DNA of 64,000 nt, taken from assembly GCF_900102085.1 (NCBI RefSeq), contig NZ_FMVM01000024.1:1-64000 (forward strand), in the 5' to 3' direction. The first letter of the stretch is position 1; every line of letters starts with the position of its first letter. Under the pieces are notes generated by a model. The model had not been told where the DNA came from and did not search any database. It worked only from the letters and a program-made list of their open reading frames with translations. Made by a program: the position numbers and the translations under genes. This document shows, piece by piece, positions 35,362 through 44,749 of this stretch. This stretch comes from Paenibacillus polysaccharolyticus (GTDB lineage: Bacteria; Bacillota; Bacilli; Paenibacillales; Paenibacillaceae).

Positions 35362-36201
35362 TTACCCCTTCAAACCACTCGTACTCATGCCTTGCACAAT
35401 CTGCTTCTGGAAGATGAAGAATACAGCCACAACCGGCACCAGACTGACAATCGACATCGCGAACATCGCCCCCCAGTTGGAGGCAGATTCACTATCGAGG
35501 AACATTTTGAGCGCCATGGATACGGTGTACTTGTCAGGCGAATTCAGATACAGCACCGGCCCGAGCAAGTCTTCCCATCTCCAGTAAAAGGAGAAGATTG
35601 CCGCTGTTGCCAGCGAAGATTTGATCAAAGGCATGATGATCTGAATATACAGCCTGAATTTGTTACAGCCATCAATCGTTGCGGCCTCATCCAGCTCTTT
35701 CGGAATCGTGCGAATAAACTGAACCATCAGGAAGATGAAAAACGGCATCCCGAAGAATGTAGGTACAACAATCGGCAGAATCGTGTTCAGCCAGCCCAGC
35801 TTGGTAAAGATAATATACTGCGGAACCAGTACGACGTCGTGCGGCAACATCAGCGTAAGCATCATCAGAGAGAACCAGAAGGTACGTCCTTTAAAATTCA
35901 GTCTGGCAAAACCAAACGCGATCAGTGACGAGGAAAGCACTGCCCCAATCGTAGAGATGACCACTATGATCAGTGAATTGGTGATGTAGTCCATAAACGG
36001 CCTTCCAGCCGTTCCTTTCCAGCCGTCCACATAGTTGGACCAGATCCATTCGGTCGGAAACAGGCTTTCTGCCGTTACAAAGATCGTACGACTCTCCTTG
36101 AAAGAACTGAATAACATCCACAGCACCGGGTAGAGCATCAGGAGGGCAAGTGCGGCAACGAATAGGTGATAGATTGGCCATTTTACATTTCTCCACACCA
36201 T
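35362..36201 (-). CDS. carbohydrate ABC transporter permease (YesQ/LplC-like)
   Basis: 279 residues, six predicted membrane segments, with the EAA loop DEAATIDGCNKFRLYIQIIMPLIK that contacts the ATPase. Inner-membrane permease of a CUT1-type sugar importer. The ATG follows GAAGGAGGG, immediately after the partner permease. As in B. subtilis yesOPQ, no ATPase gene is present, so a shared ATPase such as MsmX is probably used. Confidence 0.93.
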   Translation of the reverse strand: MVWRNVKWPIYHLFVAALALLMLYPVLWMLFSSFKESRTIFVTAESLFPTEWIWSNYVDGWKGTAGRPFMDYITNSLIIVVISTIGAVLSSSLIAFGFARLNFKGRTFWFSLMMLTLMLPHDVVLVPQYIIFTKLGWLNTILPIVVPTFFGMPFFIFLMVQFIRTIPKELDEAATIDGCNKFRLYIQIIMPLIKSSLATAAIFSFYWRWEDLLGPVLYLNSPDKYTVSMALKMFLDSESASNWGAMFAMSIVSLVPVVAVFFIFQKQIVQGMSTSGLKG

Positions 36202-36203
36202 GA

Positions 36204-37106
36204 TTACTTCCCTCCTTCGGATTCATAAAATACCCAGAACTTGGATGTCAGGAACACAGCCGCTGTAAGCACACCAATCATGATCAACATCACCCAAGCC
36301 ATGGCAGAAGCATAACCCATGTTGTTAAACATAAACGCCTGACGGAACAGATATAACGAGTACAGCATCGTACCATCCATCGGGCCGCCCTCCCCTTTGG
36401 AGATGATGTACGCAGGCACAAAGGTCATAAATGCACCGATCGTCTGCATGATCAGATTGAACAGCACGATTGGACTGAGCAAGGGTAGCGTTATGCTGAA
36501 AAACTTCCGAACCGGATTCGCGCCATCTACCCCTGCAGCCTCATACATCTCGGGAGAGATGTTTTTGAGTCCTGCCAGGAAGATCAGCATCGATGAACCG
36601 AACTGCCATACGGACAGGGAGATCAGCATCACAAGCGCCGCATCCGGGTCACCGAACCAACTGATCGGCCCAATGCCGATGGCGGTCATCGCACTGTTAA
36701 TGACACCTTCGTTACTGAACAGGTTACGCCACATAATGGATACAGCCACGCTACCGCCGATGATGGAAGGTAGATAGTACAATGTACGATACGTTCCCAC
36801 CATACGAGAGCCCGTGTTCAGAATCATTGCGACAAAGAGGGCAAAGATCAGCCTTAACGGCACCCCGATGAATACATATAAAAACGTAACCTTAACCGAA
36901 TTCCAGTATTTCGGATCATCAAAAAACATCTTGGTATAGTTGTCCATCCCGATCCATTTGGGAGAGGTGAACAGGTTATAACTCGTAAACGACATGTAGA
37001 GAGAAACGAACATCGGGATGAGCGTAAATCCAAGAAAACCAATAATAAATGGGCTGATAAAAGCATATCCCGTCAAGTTTCTGCGCAATGAAGAATACTG
37101 CCTCAA
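36204..37106 (-). CDS. carbohydrate ABC transporter permease (YesP/LplB-like)
   Basis: About 300 residues, six predicted membrane segments, with the EAA loop EMYEAAGVDGANPVRKFFSI. It pairs with the next permease. I set the start at the TTG at 37106 (LRQYSSLRRNL), which has AAGGAGG 10 nt upstream and gives the normal family length. The open frame extends to 37238, but its first 44 residues do not resemble a permease N-terminus. Confidence 0.92.
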   Translation of the reverse strand: MRQYSSLRRNLTGYAFISPFIIGFLGFTLIPMFVSLYMSFTSYNLFTSPKWIGMDNYTKMFFDDPKYWNSVKVTFLYVFIGVPLRLIFALFVAMILNTGSRMVGTYRTLYYLPSIIGGSVAVSIMWRNLFSNEGVINSAMTAIGIGPISWFGDPDAALVMLISLSVWQFGSSMLIFLAGLKNISPEMYEAAGVDGANPVRKFFSITLPLLSPIVLFNLIMQTIGAFMTFVPAYIISKGEGGPMDGTMLYSLYLFRQAFMFNNMGYASAMAWVMLIMIGVLTAAVFLTSKFWVFYESEGGK

Positions 37107-37245
37107 GTGGAACGTACCTCCTTCATGGATCAGCTTGCTACCGTCTTCATGTTGCAGACAGGACGGGGAAAGGCCCTCGCCTTCAGCGAGCAGCCCGGTT
37201 CCCGTCCATCCCTGCAAGCGGGACGAGCAAGCCATCATTCAATTG

Positions 37246-38535
37246 TTATTTGTTGTTGGCAAGCACGGATTCTGCATTTTTGCGGAAGGTCTGTGCTGCC
37301 TGTTCGGCTGTAATTTTGCCAAAGTTCAGCTCTTCCACTACATCCGCCAAGGAGGAGATTACCTCAGGTGATCCAACCGGTGGTGGTGGGCTCATTGGAG
37401 AAGCTTTCGGCTCCATCGATGCCACGAATTCAAATACCTGTTTCGTTGCATCGCTCAGTTCAGGAGCAATAGCCTCTTTGATTTTTCCGGAGATCGGTAC
37501 ACCGCGCTCCCCTTTGATCAGTTTGTTCGCTTCTTCGTCATTCACCCAGAAGTCAATGAACTTCGCTGCTTCTTCCTTCACCTTGGAGTTGGACGTTACA
37601 CCCCAGTACATACTTGGTTGCATATAAAGTCCTTTTTCCATATCCGGTCCCGGCATTGGTGCAAAGGCAAGCGGACGGTTAGCTACCTGTTGCAGAGCGA
37701 CAAACTGGTTCGACCATTGCCATACACCGATGCCTTTTTCCTTGACCAGATCCGACTCTTCAATGATGCCTTTCGTCTGGTTAGCCACATCCGGTGATGG
37801 CGCTGCCTTCTGCTCGATCATGCGTTGCATTAATCCGAAGAACTCTACGAACAGAGCATCGTCATCATATCCAAGCCCGGTTCCTTCCGGGTTGTAGAGC
37901 GATTTGCCTTTGGTACGCAGGAAATAGTGGAAGAAGATATCCGGAGCTACGCCACCATCCAGATACAGTCCCTTCTCTGCTGCTTGTTTACCAAGCGCTT
38001 CGTAAGATTCCCATGTCAGATTTTCAGGCATGGCATCTACGCCAGCTTTCTTGAGCAACGCAGGATCATATTGGAACCCTAGTACGTTAACCCCGGCAGG
38101 TACACCATATTGCTTGCCGTTAATTACACCTGTGCTGATGACATTCTCAGCCACATCATCCACCTTGATCTGATTGCCCAGATACGGTGCGAGATCTTCA
38201 AGCTGACCGTTCTGTGCATATTGGCTGATATAGGAAATATCCATCTGAATAATGTCAGGCAGCTGGTTGGCTGCGGCTTGCGGGGCGAGCTTTTTCCAGT
38301 AGTCGTCAAAAGAAGCATATTCCACATCAATTTTGACGTTTGGATTTTTCGTTTTATATAGGTCGATGACCTTCTGTGTATATTCATGCCGTGTATCCGA
38401 GCCCCACCATGCGATACGAAGATTTACCGAATCACCCTTGCTCCCGGACCCCTGTTCGCTGCCTCCACCTGAGCTACACGCTGCTGTAAACACAAGTAAC
38501 GCAGCCATCATCAGGAATATTGCCTTTTTCACCAT
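37246..38535 (-). CDS. ABC sugar-binding lipoprotein (family 1, YesO-like)
   Basis: 429 residues. Signal peptide with a lipobox ending in Cys20 (FTAAC, then SSGGGSEQ), followed by a two-lobe solute-binding protein: LRIAWWGSDTRHEYTQKVID at the start and RGVPISGKIKEA towards the end. It captures an oligosaccharide outside the cell and delivers it to the two permeases encoded downstream. The Trp-Trp pair near the start of the mature protein could help bind sugar rings. A cre site lies 69 bp upstream. First gene of the importer operon, followed by permeases and acetylesterase. Confidence 0.94.
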   Translation of the reverse strand: MVKKAIFLMMAALLVFTAACSSGGGSEQGSGSKGDSVNLRIAWWGSDTRHEYTQKVIDLYKTKNPNVKIDVEYASFDDYWKKLAPQAAANQLPDIIQMDISYISQYAQNGQLEDLAPYLGNQIKVDDVAENVISTGVINGKQYGVPAGVNVLGFQYDPALLKKAGVDAMPENLTWESYEALGKQAAEKGLYLDGGVAPDIFFHYFLRTKGKSLYNPEGTGLGYDDDALFVEFFGLMQRMIEQKAAPSPDVANQTKGIIEESDLVKEKGIGVWQWSNQFVALQQVANRPLAFAPMPGPDMEKGLYMQPSMYWGVTSNSKVKEEAAKFIDFWVNDEEANKLIKGERGVPISGKIKEAIAPELSDATKQVFEFVASMEPKASPMSPPPPVGSPEVISSLADVVEELNFGKITAEQAAQTFRKNAESVLANNK

Positions 38536-38603
38536 GCCAATCTCCCCTTTTTATGCTGATATGGTATTGTGAACGGGTTATCTCCATCTTGTTAATGATA
38601 TTC

Positions 38604-38617
38604 TGATAACGCTTTCA
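38604..38617 (-). promoter_or_regulatory. CcpA cre site upstream of the sugar importer operon
   Basis: Minus strand TGAAAGCGTTATCA matches the cre consensus TGWAANCGNTNWCA at every defined position. It lies 69-82 bp before the solute-binding protein start, near a possible promoter, consistent with carbon catabolite repression. Confidence 0.7.
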
Positions 38618-38687
38618 CAAACTTGATATTGTCATTTTCGCAAAAGTACGATCCAAGTTGAATACACAAAACCGTCTTGTTGGTTCA

Positions 38688-38738
38688 AAAAACAGAGGAG
38701 GACATCCCTGACGCTCCAAGCGCCGGTTATCCTCCTCT
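38688..38738 (-). terminator. terminator of the two-component system genes
   Basis: Minus strand: AGAGGAGGA / TCCTCCTCT stem with a long GC-containing loop and six T. It lies about 55 nt after the response-regulator stop and upstream of the importer promoter. Confidence 0.85.
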
Positions 38739-38791
38739 TGAGATATGGTATGACCTCGTATTATCATAGCTTTGCCATTTCTAATCCCCTG

Positions 38792-40345
38792 TTAGATGCC
38801 GAATCTGCGGTATTCCGTAGGCGTCATGCCGGTCCATTTTTTGAATACCTGACTGAAATATTGCGAGTTACCTCCAAAACCGAACAATTCGGCCAGCTCA
38901 AACACCTTCACATCCCCGCCTCTACGGATATGTTCACACGCCCGTTCGATGCGAAGACGATTAACGTAATTGGAGAAATTTTCGCCGGTGACTTTTTTGA
39001 AAATTTTGCCGAGATAGTCTGGATTCATATATAACATTTGATGTGCTACTCCGCTCAGGGAAAGGTCAGCCTCACCATAGTGACGGTCCACGATGTCCAT
39101 CATTTTCTCCACTGCCGATGATTGACGACTGATGTAATTTTTATAATAACCAGCAGTTAAACGGGTAGCACTGTCTGCTACAAATGTATTTAAATCAGCT
39201 AGCGTATCCATATGCGTCAGTTCCGCCATCCGCTGCGTGAAATCTGTTGCCTCCTCTGGCGGGCAGACTTGAATCATGGCAGAGTATAACTGCACCACAT
39301 AAGCACGTGTCACCTCAATATCCAGCTTTTGGTCTGCCAGTTGCTCGAACAGACGATGTACCTCGGACGCAGCCTCCTCCGTATTCCCCGATTTAATTAA
39401 CTGGCACAGTTGCTCGGCATCCTGCTCCACATTCACACCGTCACACTCCCCTGCCAGCACCACATCATTCTTGGTTATAAGTTTGCCCTCTCCAATGAAA
39501 AAGCGATGATTCAAGTACTGCATCACCTCGCGGAACAACCGCCGGGACTGAGTCATATGATCCGCTTCGCTGAGCGCAGCCGTCAGCTCTAATCTGTACA
39601 GACGGGTAAACGTCTGGCGAACCGCTTCAATCCGCTCCTGCAACATATGCACATCTGCTGGTTCTGCTAGTACAATCAAGAGCTTGCCTTCAATCGTTGT
39701 GCTTAACAGTACACCCGGAAGCAGGTCAGCCGCTATATTTTTAATCGCAAATAAATGGCTGTAATCAAGCTCATCCACAATCCGAAGCAACAGTAAACGG
39801 ACGCTATTCTGTTGAAGCTCCATATTAAACAGATCCTGATAATACGCCAAATCCACAGGTCCATACGTACGATTGGTCATGAACTCCAGCAGAAACTGTT
39901 CCTTCACATGGGGAAGTACTCGCTGCAGACGCTGCTTGATCTCTCCTGCAACATGTTCTTTCACCTGCGCATCCTGACGCTCCTGCAAGAGCTCAACCAG
40001 GGCATCATGAATCTGATTCTCGTTACAGGGTTTCAGCAGATAGTGCTTAACCCCATATTGCATCGCCTTGCGAGCATATTCAAACTCCTTGTAGCCGGAC
40101 AACATAATAAATCGTACCGCGGGATATGCCTCGGACGCCTTCTCGATCAGCCCCAGTCCATCCAAACCCGGCATGGAAATGTCAGTAATGATGATATCGG
40201 GTTTGACGCTTTCGATTTTGCCCAGTGCTTCCACTCCATTTCTGGCCGTATCTACAAGCTCTGTCCCAGCAGCTGCCCAGTCAACCACCTGAGATATCCC
40301 CTCCAGTATGACACGTTCATCATCTACGAGCATCACTTTGTACAT
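38792..40345 (-). CDS. AraC-type response regulator (YesN-like)
   Basis: About 517 residues. The N-terminal receiver domain has LVDDE (acidic pocket), phospho-acceptor Asp in DIIITDISMPG (~54) and the conserved Lys in LLKPC. A long middle region precedes a C-terminal double HTH of the AraC family (MNPDYLGKIFKKVTGENFSNYVNRLRI; FGFGGNSQYFSQVFKKWTGMTPTEYR). It likely activates the importer/esterase genes in response to extracellular sugar sensed by the partner kinase, whose gene overlaps it by 26 bp. The start at 40345 is the second of two close ATGs and has the better spacing to AGAGAGG. Confidence 0.94.
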   Translation of the reverse strand: MYKVMLVDDERVILEGISQVVDWAAAGTELVDTARNGVEALGKIESVKPDIIITDISMPGLDGLGLIEKASEAYPAVRFIMLSGYKEFEYARKAMQYGVKHYLLKPCNENQIHDALVELLQERQDAQVKEHVAGEIKQRLQRVLPHVKEQFLLEFMTNRTYGPVDLAYYQDLFNMELQQNSVRLLLLRIVDELDYSHLFAIKNIAADLLPGVLLSTTIEGKLLIVLAEPADVHMLQERIEAVRQTFTRLYRLELTAALSEADHMTQSRRLFREVMQYLNHRFFIGEGKLITKNDVVLAGECDGVNVEQDAEQLCQLIKSGNTEEAASEVHRLFEQLADQKLDIEVTRAYVVQLYSAMIQVCPPEEATDFTQRMAELTHMDTLADLNTFVADSATRLTAGYYKNYISRQSSAVEKMMDIVDRHYGEADLSLSGVAHQMLYMNPDYLGKIFKKVTGENFSNYVNRLRIERACEHIRRGGDVKVFELAELFGFGGNSQYFSQVFKKWTGMTPTEYRRFGI

Positions 40346-42107
40346 CGTCATCGTCCTCTCTGATCCAAGGTATGCTGATCGATACTACAGTTCCTGATCC
40401 AGGCTTGCTATTTATGCTCATGGTGCCTTCATCGCCAAAGGTCAACCTTAGACGTTCCTGAATATTCGTAAGCCCTATGCCCTGTCCTCTGGTCTGAATC
40501 TGACCTTCCTGTAAACGTTCCATAAATTCGGAGGTCATGCCCGGCCCGTTATCCTCCACCTCGATCCGAATATGCTCCCCTTCTGCTCTGGCACGGATTC
40601 GAATCTGGCAAGGTTCGATGCTTGGTTCAAGTGCATAGTGAATGGCATTCTCTACAAGCGGCTGTAATGTTAACTTGGGAATTCGAGCTGTTCCGACCTC
40701 AGGCGCAATATGCATGTCAAAATCAAGTCTTTCCTCGAACCGGGTACGCTGAATAGTAACGTAGCTACGCACGATGTCCAGCTCCCGTTCTAGCGTGATC
40801 CACTTCTCGGACATATTGACCGAGCTACGTAGCAGGAAGCCAAGCGCTTCGACCATCTCGGAGATTTGATGCTGTTTCTGCACTTTGGCAAGCCAGTTAA
40901 TGGATTCAAGCGTGTTATATAAAAAGTGCGGGTTGATCTGCGCTTGAAGCGCTTTCAACTCTGTTTCACGAATGACGAGTTGCTTCGCATAATTCTCATC
41001 AATCAGCTCTCGAATCCGCTGTAACATCATCTTGAACGTTCGATGTAACAGTCCGACTTCATTTTGCGGAGATACGGGAATGTTGCCAAGGGCTGCTTCC
41101 TCAAGTTTATCCAGATCCCCTTTTTCAATATTACGCATTTTCTTGATTAATTGAGCAATCGGATGGGTGATGCTGCGAGAGAATTTAGCTCCAATCACAA
41201 GGGCCACCAGAAAGATCATAATAAAAATGACCATGACTAACTGTTTGACAAATTGAATCTGTTTGAACATCTGATCAAATGGCGTGGTATATAAATAATT
41301 CCAGCTGGTATAGGATGAATGGGCTCTTGCAACAAAATATTTGCCCTGCTCCAACGTGGCAATTCCGTAAGGTTGAGTCCGCTTCATTTCTTCCGCAATT
41401 TCGGATTTGCTTACGGTCGATTCGGTTGGGTAGATGACTTCCGTCCCATCAACGATCAGCAACTGTGAGTCCTCTGCCGGTTCCTGCATCTGATCCTGTA
41501 CGATACGATCCAGCCGTACACGGATAATCAGGGTCCCCAGCTTTTCCAGCGTAAATGATCCACCTGTAAAGGACTTCACCTGTCTGACCGACAGCAACCT
41601 CGCCTGTTGATCTCCACTTGCCAGCCATACGTTGGAACCGGCATACTGCTCACCGAGCGAAATCAGTTCCTGTTGCTTCGTCCCTGAGATGCCTTCGCGA
41701 TTACCTGCCGCCATGACATTGTTATCATTGTCGATAAAGATCATGGAGTACACATATTTCTCGGAACCAGCGTAGGCAACGAGTCGGTTTGTAATCTTTT
41801 TACGAAGACTATTCCGCTCATATCCGGTCTCCGCCTTCTCCAGTTGCAATAGATACTGTTGCAGCGGCTCATCCGACATTACTTTGAAGGACAGATTGGA
41901 TAACTCGCGTAGCTTGTTCTCGATGCCAACCGAAGACATATTCAGTACTTGCGATGACTTCTCGTAGATCTGACGGTCATAAATATTCAACACGTACTGC
42001 ATGACAGATACGTAGAAAGCAAAGCTGATCAGCATTAAAAATCCAATCAGCAACATCGTTTTGTGGTGAATGGGTAGTGTGGTGAAAGCGTTTTTAAATT
42101 TACTCAC
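40320..42107 (-). CDS. sensor histidine kinase (YesM-like)
   Basis: 595 residues. Two membrane segments (~20-40 and ~295-315) flank an extracellular dCache-like sensor region. A HAMP domain (~315-370), a His_kinase block with the phospho-acceptor His in INPHFLYNTLESINWLA, and an HATPase domain (LTLQPLVENAIHYAL, DNGPGM, GQGIGLTNIQERL) follow. This is the standard LytS/YesM architecture. The GTG start follows AAAGGAGAG. First gene of the two-gene operon with the YesN-like regulator. Confidence 0.94.
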   Translation of the reverse strand: MSKFKNAFTTLPIHHKTMLLIGFLMLISFAFYVSVMQYVLNIYDRQIYEKSSQVLNMSSVGIENKLRELSNLSFKVMSDEPLQQYLLQLEKAETGYERNSLRKKITNRLVAYAGSEKYVYSMIFIDNDNNVMAAGNREGISGTKQQELISLGEQYAGSNVWLASGDQQARLLSVRQVKSFTGGSFTLEKLGTLIIRVRLDRIVQDQMQEPAEDSQLLIVDGTEVIYPTESTVSKSEIAEEMKRTQPYGIATLEQGKYFVARAHSSYTSWNYLYTTPFDQMFKQIQFVKQLVMVIFIMIFLVALVIGAKFSRSITHPIAQLIKKMRNIEKGDLDKLEEAALGNIPVSPQNEVGLLHRTFKMMLQRIRELIDENYAKQLVIRETELKALQAQINPHFLYNTLESINWLAKVQKQHQISEMVEALGFLLRSSVNMSEKWITLERELDIVRSYVTIQRTRFEERLDFDMHIAPEVGTARIPKLTLQPLVENAIHYALEPSIEPCQIRIRARAEGEHIRIEVEDNGPGMTSEFMERLQEGQIQTRGQGIGLTNIQERLRLTFGDEGTMSINSKPGSGTVVSISIPWIREDDDDVQSDARR

Positions 42108-42224
42108 TCGGAGCTCTCCTTTGCTTGGCGAAGGGTTGCTGGATTAGAGGGATACCGGCCTACGATGAAGCTGATAAGGGTCTGAATTGGATTGCATATG
42201 CAGTTTACTTGTAAGTTATTTTCA

Positions 42225-42252
42225 TATTTACACATCCATGGTCGGATGACAA
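42225..42252 (-). promoter_or_regulatory. possible promoter of the two-component operon
   Basis: Minus strand: TTGTCA (42247-42252), 16 nt, TAAATA (42225-42230). The spacer overlaps the inverted repeat CATCC / GGATG (42233-42248), which could be an operator. Weak evidence. Confidence 0.35.
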
Positions 42253-42433
42253 GTCATATTTATACAACATTTTGGGTCATCTGAGAAGGTATACAATCAT
42301 CAAGATAGCTGACTATAACACTTTTTAGTGGAACTTGTTTATCTGCGTGGCAACGTTGGTTAGCGTGTGAGTGAATTATAATGCTAGGAGAGTTGCGTTA
42401 CTCAGGAGAGCAATGTTAGGTATAGCACAAAAA
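42253..42433. other. spacer between two-component operon and SGNH gene terminator
   Basis: No gene or repeat was recognised in the rest of this ~430 bp gap. Confidence 0.5.
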
Positions 42434-42472
42434 CAAAAAAATGGCGAGTCAGGAACAAGTCCCTCCTCGCCA
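42434..42472 (-). terminator. terminator of the secreted SGNH hydrolase gene
   Basis: Minus strand: TGGCGAG / CTCGCCA stem, 16-17 nt loop, then seven T. About 70 nt after the stop codon. Confidence 0.85.
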
Positions 42473-42543
42473 CTAATGATATCTTTGGAATAAAGGTCAC
42501 TCCTTACGAGTTCACCTTATCACTTTTAACCCTATTAAAAACT

Positions 42544-43869
42544 TTATGGATTTACAAATACCGTTTTGAGCTTCGCGATATACTGCACATCAAAGCCCAG
42601 ACCTTCGGCTACCATAGCCACAGGTACATACGTTTTGGCTTCTTTGCCTACTTTGTTCAGGAAGGCCGGAGTGTCCACTGCAACGGATGCGCCGTTCACT
42701 TTCACGGCATTCGCTCCGATCTTCACAGCTACTGTGCGGTCACCGTAGGTAATGGTTGCCGTTGACGTTTTGTTATCCCAAACGGTTTTGGCACCCACCG
42801 CATTTACGATATCCTGGATCGCGACGAAGTTTTTGCCGTTACGAATAACCGGTTTATATGGTGTGTTCAACATCTTGCCACTCACGATGATGTTCATCGG
42901 CTGGCCTGCATCTGGCGCGGTCAGTTTCGTGTAGTCGCCCCAGATTGTTTTCGCAAACTCTTCAGCAATAGCAGCATATCCAAGCTGATTCGGGTGGAAA
43001 TCACGATTTTTGATCATATGTGTCATCGTGCCTTCACCGCCCACAAAATCTTTGGCTACATGAGCTACTTTCACATCAGCACCCTTAGCTGTGAACTGAG
43101 CAGCAATGCCATCAATCGTTTGTGTGAATCCCTGGGAAGCCTGCATCAGCTTGGTATACAGCTCTTTGCCGGCTACTTCCGGCATCGGCTGATACTGGTC
43201 AGCAATAACAATCCGGGCAGATGGATTAATCTCATGAATATCATTAATAATAGTAGTAACATTGGTTGTATACGTTGATAGCAGCTCTTTCACTTTCTCT
43301 TGCAGCTCTTGGTCGCTCATCATAGTCGCTGTACCAAGGAGCTCCGAAACATCATTGCCGCCAATCGTCATCGCAACGAGATTAGCCTGTGCAATGCTTT
43401 CACGGATCGCAGCCGTATTAGCTCCGATCTGTCCTGCTCTTGGATCAGGCAGACTCGGTTGAATGGCTTCAGAAGTCAGCGTCTTGCCTTCCTTAATCGC
43501 ATCGGTGAAGTTCTTCAAACCGCTCGTTTTAAGTCCAGCGATGCCGAAGTTATCTACTTGTGTGCGCCCATGGAGCAAGCCTTGTTCTTGCAAACGCTCA
43601 ACGTAACCGTAAGGCAACGTAGTCATTTTTGGCTCATATCCTACGGTAATAGAATCACCCAATGTGACGATCCGGAACTCTTTGGTTACCGCAGTAGCAT
43701 CTTTCTTGGTTGCCGTAAGCGATGCTTCATTTGAAGCCACAGGTAATACGCCCGTTTTGGCATCGGCAGCATGTGCCGGTAATGTGGACGGCGTAAGTAG
43801 CAGCATACCTGCCAGCATGCTGGCACTCAGCCCTGCGGCGGTGTTTTTCCAAATACGTTTACGCTTCAT
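42544..43869 (-). CDS. secreted SGNH/GDSL hydrolase with copper-amine-oxidase-N-like domain
   Basis: About 441 residues. The signal peptide (MKRKRIWKN... ending PAHAAD) precedes an SGNH hydrolase domain with VTLGDSITVGY (Ser), a Gly/Asn block TIGGNDVSEL and DFHPNQLGY (Asp/His). The C-terminal ~110 residues have the KPVIRNGKNFVAIQDIVNAVG / TYVPVAMVAEGLGF pattern of the copper amine oxidase N-like stalk domain, also seen in the deacetylase at 12.4 kb. Likely an extracellular lipase or carbohydrate esterase; substrate unknown. The start at 43869 has AAGGAG; the frame also opens at 43902. Confidence 0.9.
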   Translation of the reverse strand: MKRKRIWKNTAAGLSASMLAGMLLLTPSTLPAHAADAKTGVLPVASNEASLTATKKDATAVTKEFRIVTLGDSITVGYEPKMTTLPYGYVERLQEQGLLHGRTQVDNFGIAGLKTSGLKNFTDAIKEGKTLTSEAIQPSLPDPRAGQIGANTAAIRESIAQANLVAMTIGGNDVSELLGTATMMSDQELQEKVKELLSTYTTNVTTIINDIHEINPSARIVIADQYQPMPEVAGKELYTKLMQASQGFTQTIDGIAAQFTAKGADVKVAHVAKDFVGGEGTMTHMIKNRDFHPNQLGYAAIAEEFAKTIWGDYTKLTAPDAGQPMNIIVSGKMLNTPYKPVIRNGKNFVAIQDIVNAVGAKTVWDNKTSTATITYGDRTVAVKIGANAVKVNGASVAVDTPAFLNKVGKEAKTYVPVAMVAEGLGFDVQYIAKLKTVFVNP

Positions 43870-44011
43870 TCTTGTGAACACTCCTTTAGTTAAATCCAGC
43901 ATTTACACGATTATATAGTACACCATTCATTCCGATGACATATGCTTGTGTACCTCTATTCTATCACTTCAAATATAGCTTTGTCCTCTTGCCTAAATGT
44001 GCGCGCAAAAT

Positions 44012-44042
44012 AATAGACTTCCCTATGCCGGGAAGTCTATTA
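44012..44042 (-). terminator. terminator after the 105-residue gene
   Basis: AATAGACTTCC / GGAAGTCTATT stem with a 9 nt loop, followed on the minus strand by a T-rich stretch. About 97 nt past the stop of the upstream gene. Confidence 0.75.
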
Positions 44043-44138
44043 TTGTTAGAATCCGTCTCTATCGTATGAGAGCAATCCTATTGAGAATGTATATCCTTAT
44101 GATGGTATGTCCATTAATGATCATATGTTTCCTGTATG

Positions 44139-44456
44139 TTACGCTTCGCTATCCGATACTGAATTTCTAACTTGCTCTCGATCTGCACGCTGACCTGACT
44201 TCAGTCCGCCGTCCGCCTTCGATTTCAGTCCGGCAGCACGATCCAAATACCGGTCATATCGATCATCCAGTTCACGAGCCATCGTACGAAACTTTAACGT
44301 TTCCTCCACAATCGGATCTCGTTCTGTCTGAATACGCACCTCGTACTTCGGAGGAATGAGCTGACGTTCTTGCTCTTCAGCATCACCGGACGCTTCCATA
44401 TCTCCTTCCGTCAGCATGTCGCTAAGCCGTCGTTCCAGTTCTTTGGATTCATCCAT
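44139..44456 (-). CDS. conserved-looking hypothetical acidic protein
   Basis: 105 residues, highly charged, without membrane segments; the middle (ETLKFRTMARELDDRYDRYLDRAAG) is likely helical or coiled. AAAGGAG precedes the ATG with good spacing, which supports a real gene. I do not recognise a family. The MITE-like element copy 1 lies just upstream and may carry or separate its promoter. Confidence 0.7.
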   Translation of the reverse strand: MDESKELERRLSDMLTEGDMEASGDAEEQERQLIPPKYEVRIQTERDPIVEETLKFRTMARELDDRYDRYLDRAAGLKSKADGGLKSGQRADREQVRNSVSDSEA

Positions 44457-44482
44457 CGTTATTCGCTCCTTTGATATAATAG

Positions 44483-44717
44483 TATATAAGTTAAACTAAA
44501 GATTTTACACAGTCCACTCCGATGACAGAATAACCTTGAGGGTAGCTGTTATATCCCCAGATTTTTTGAATTCCCTTTTCCAAAGGGGATAATCCGGTGA
44601 TAAGCGTATGCTTCCGATGCAACTTTCTTGCAGAAAGCTTTTAGGCGAACGCTTCGCTTTTCCAGGTTTTTTCTGTCCCCTTCGTTAACGTGTAAAAGAA
44701 TAGTTCAAATTATATAA
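44483..44717. repeat. intergenic foldable repeat with terminal inverted repeats, copy 1
   Basis: ~235 bp. The left end TATATAAG...TTTTACAC and right end GTGTAAAA...TATATAA are imperfect inverted repeats of ~28 bp. It shares with copies at 49.6 and 58.3 kb the blocks ACTCCGATGACAGAATAACC, TTATATCCCCAGATTTTTT-like, AATCCGGTGATAA and CCAGGTTTTTTCTGTCC. GACAGAA...TTCTGTC is an internal inverted repeat. This copy has an extra ~40 nt (~44604-44650) including CTTTCTTGCAGAAAG. No protein is encoded, so if mobile it would need a transposase supplied in trans. Confidence 0.85.
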
Positions 44718-44749
44718 GTAACTTATACCAAACCAAAGCTGCCTTCAGA

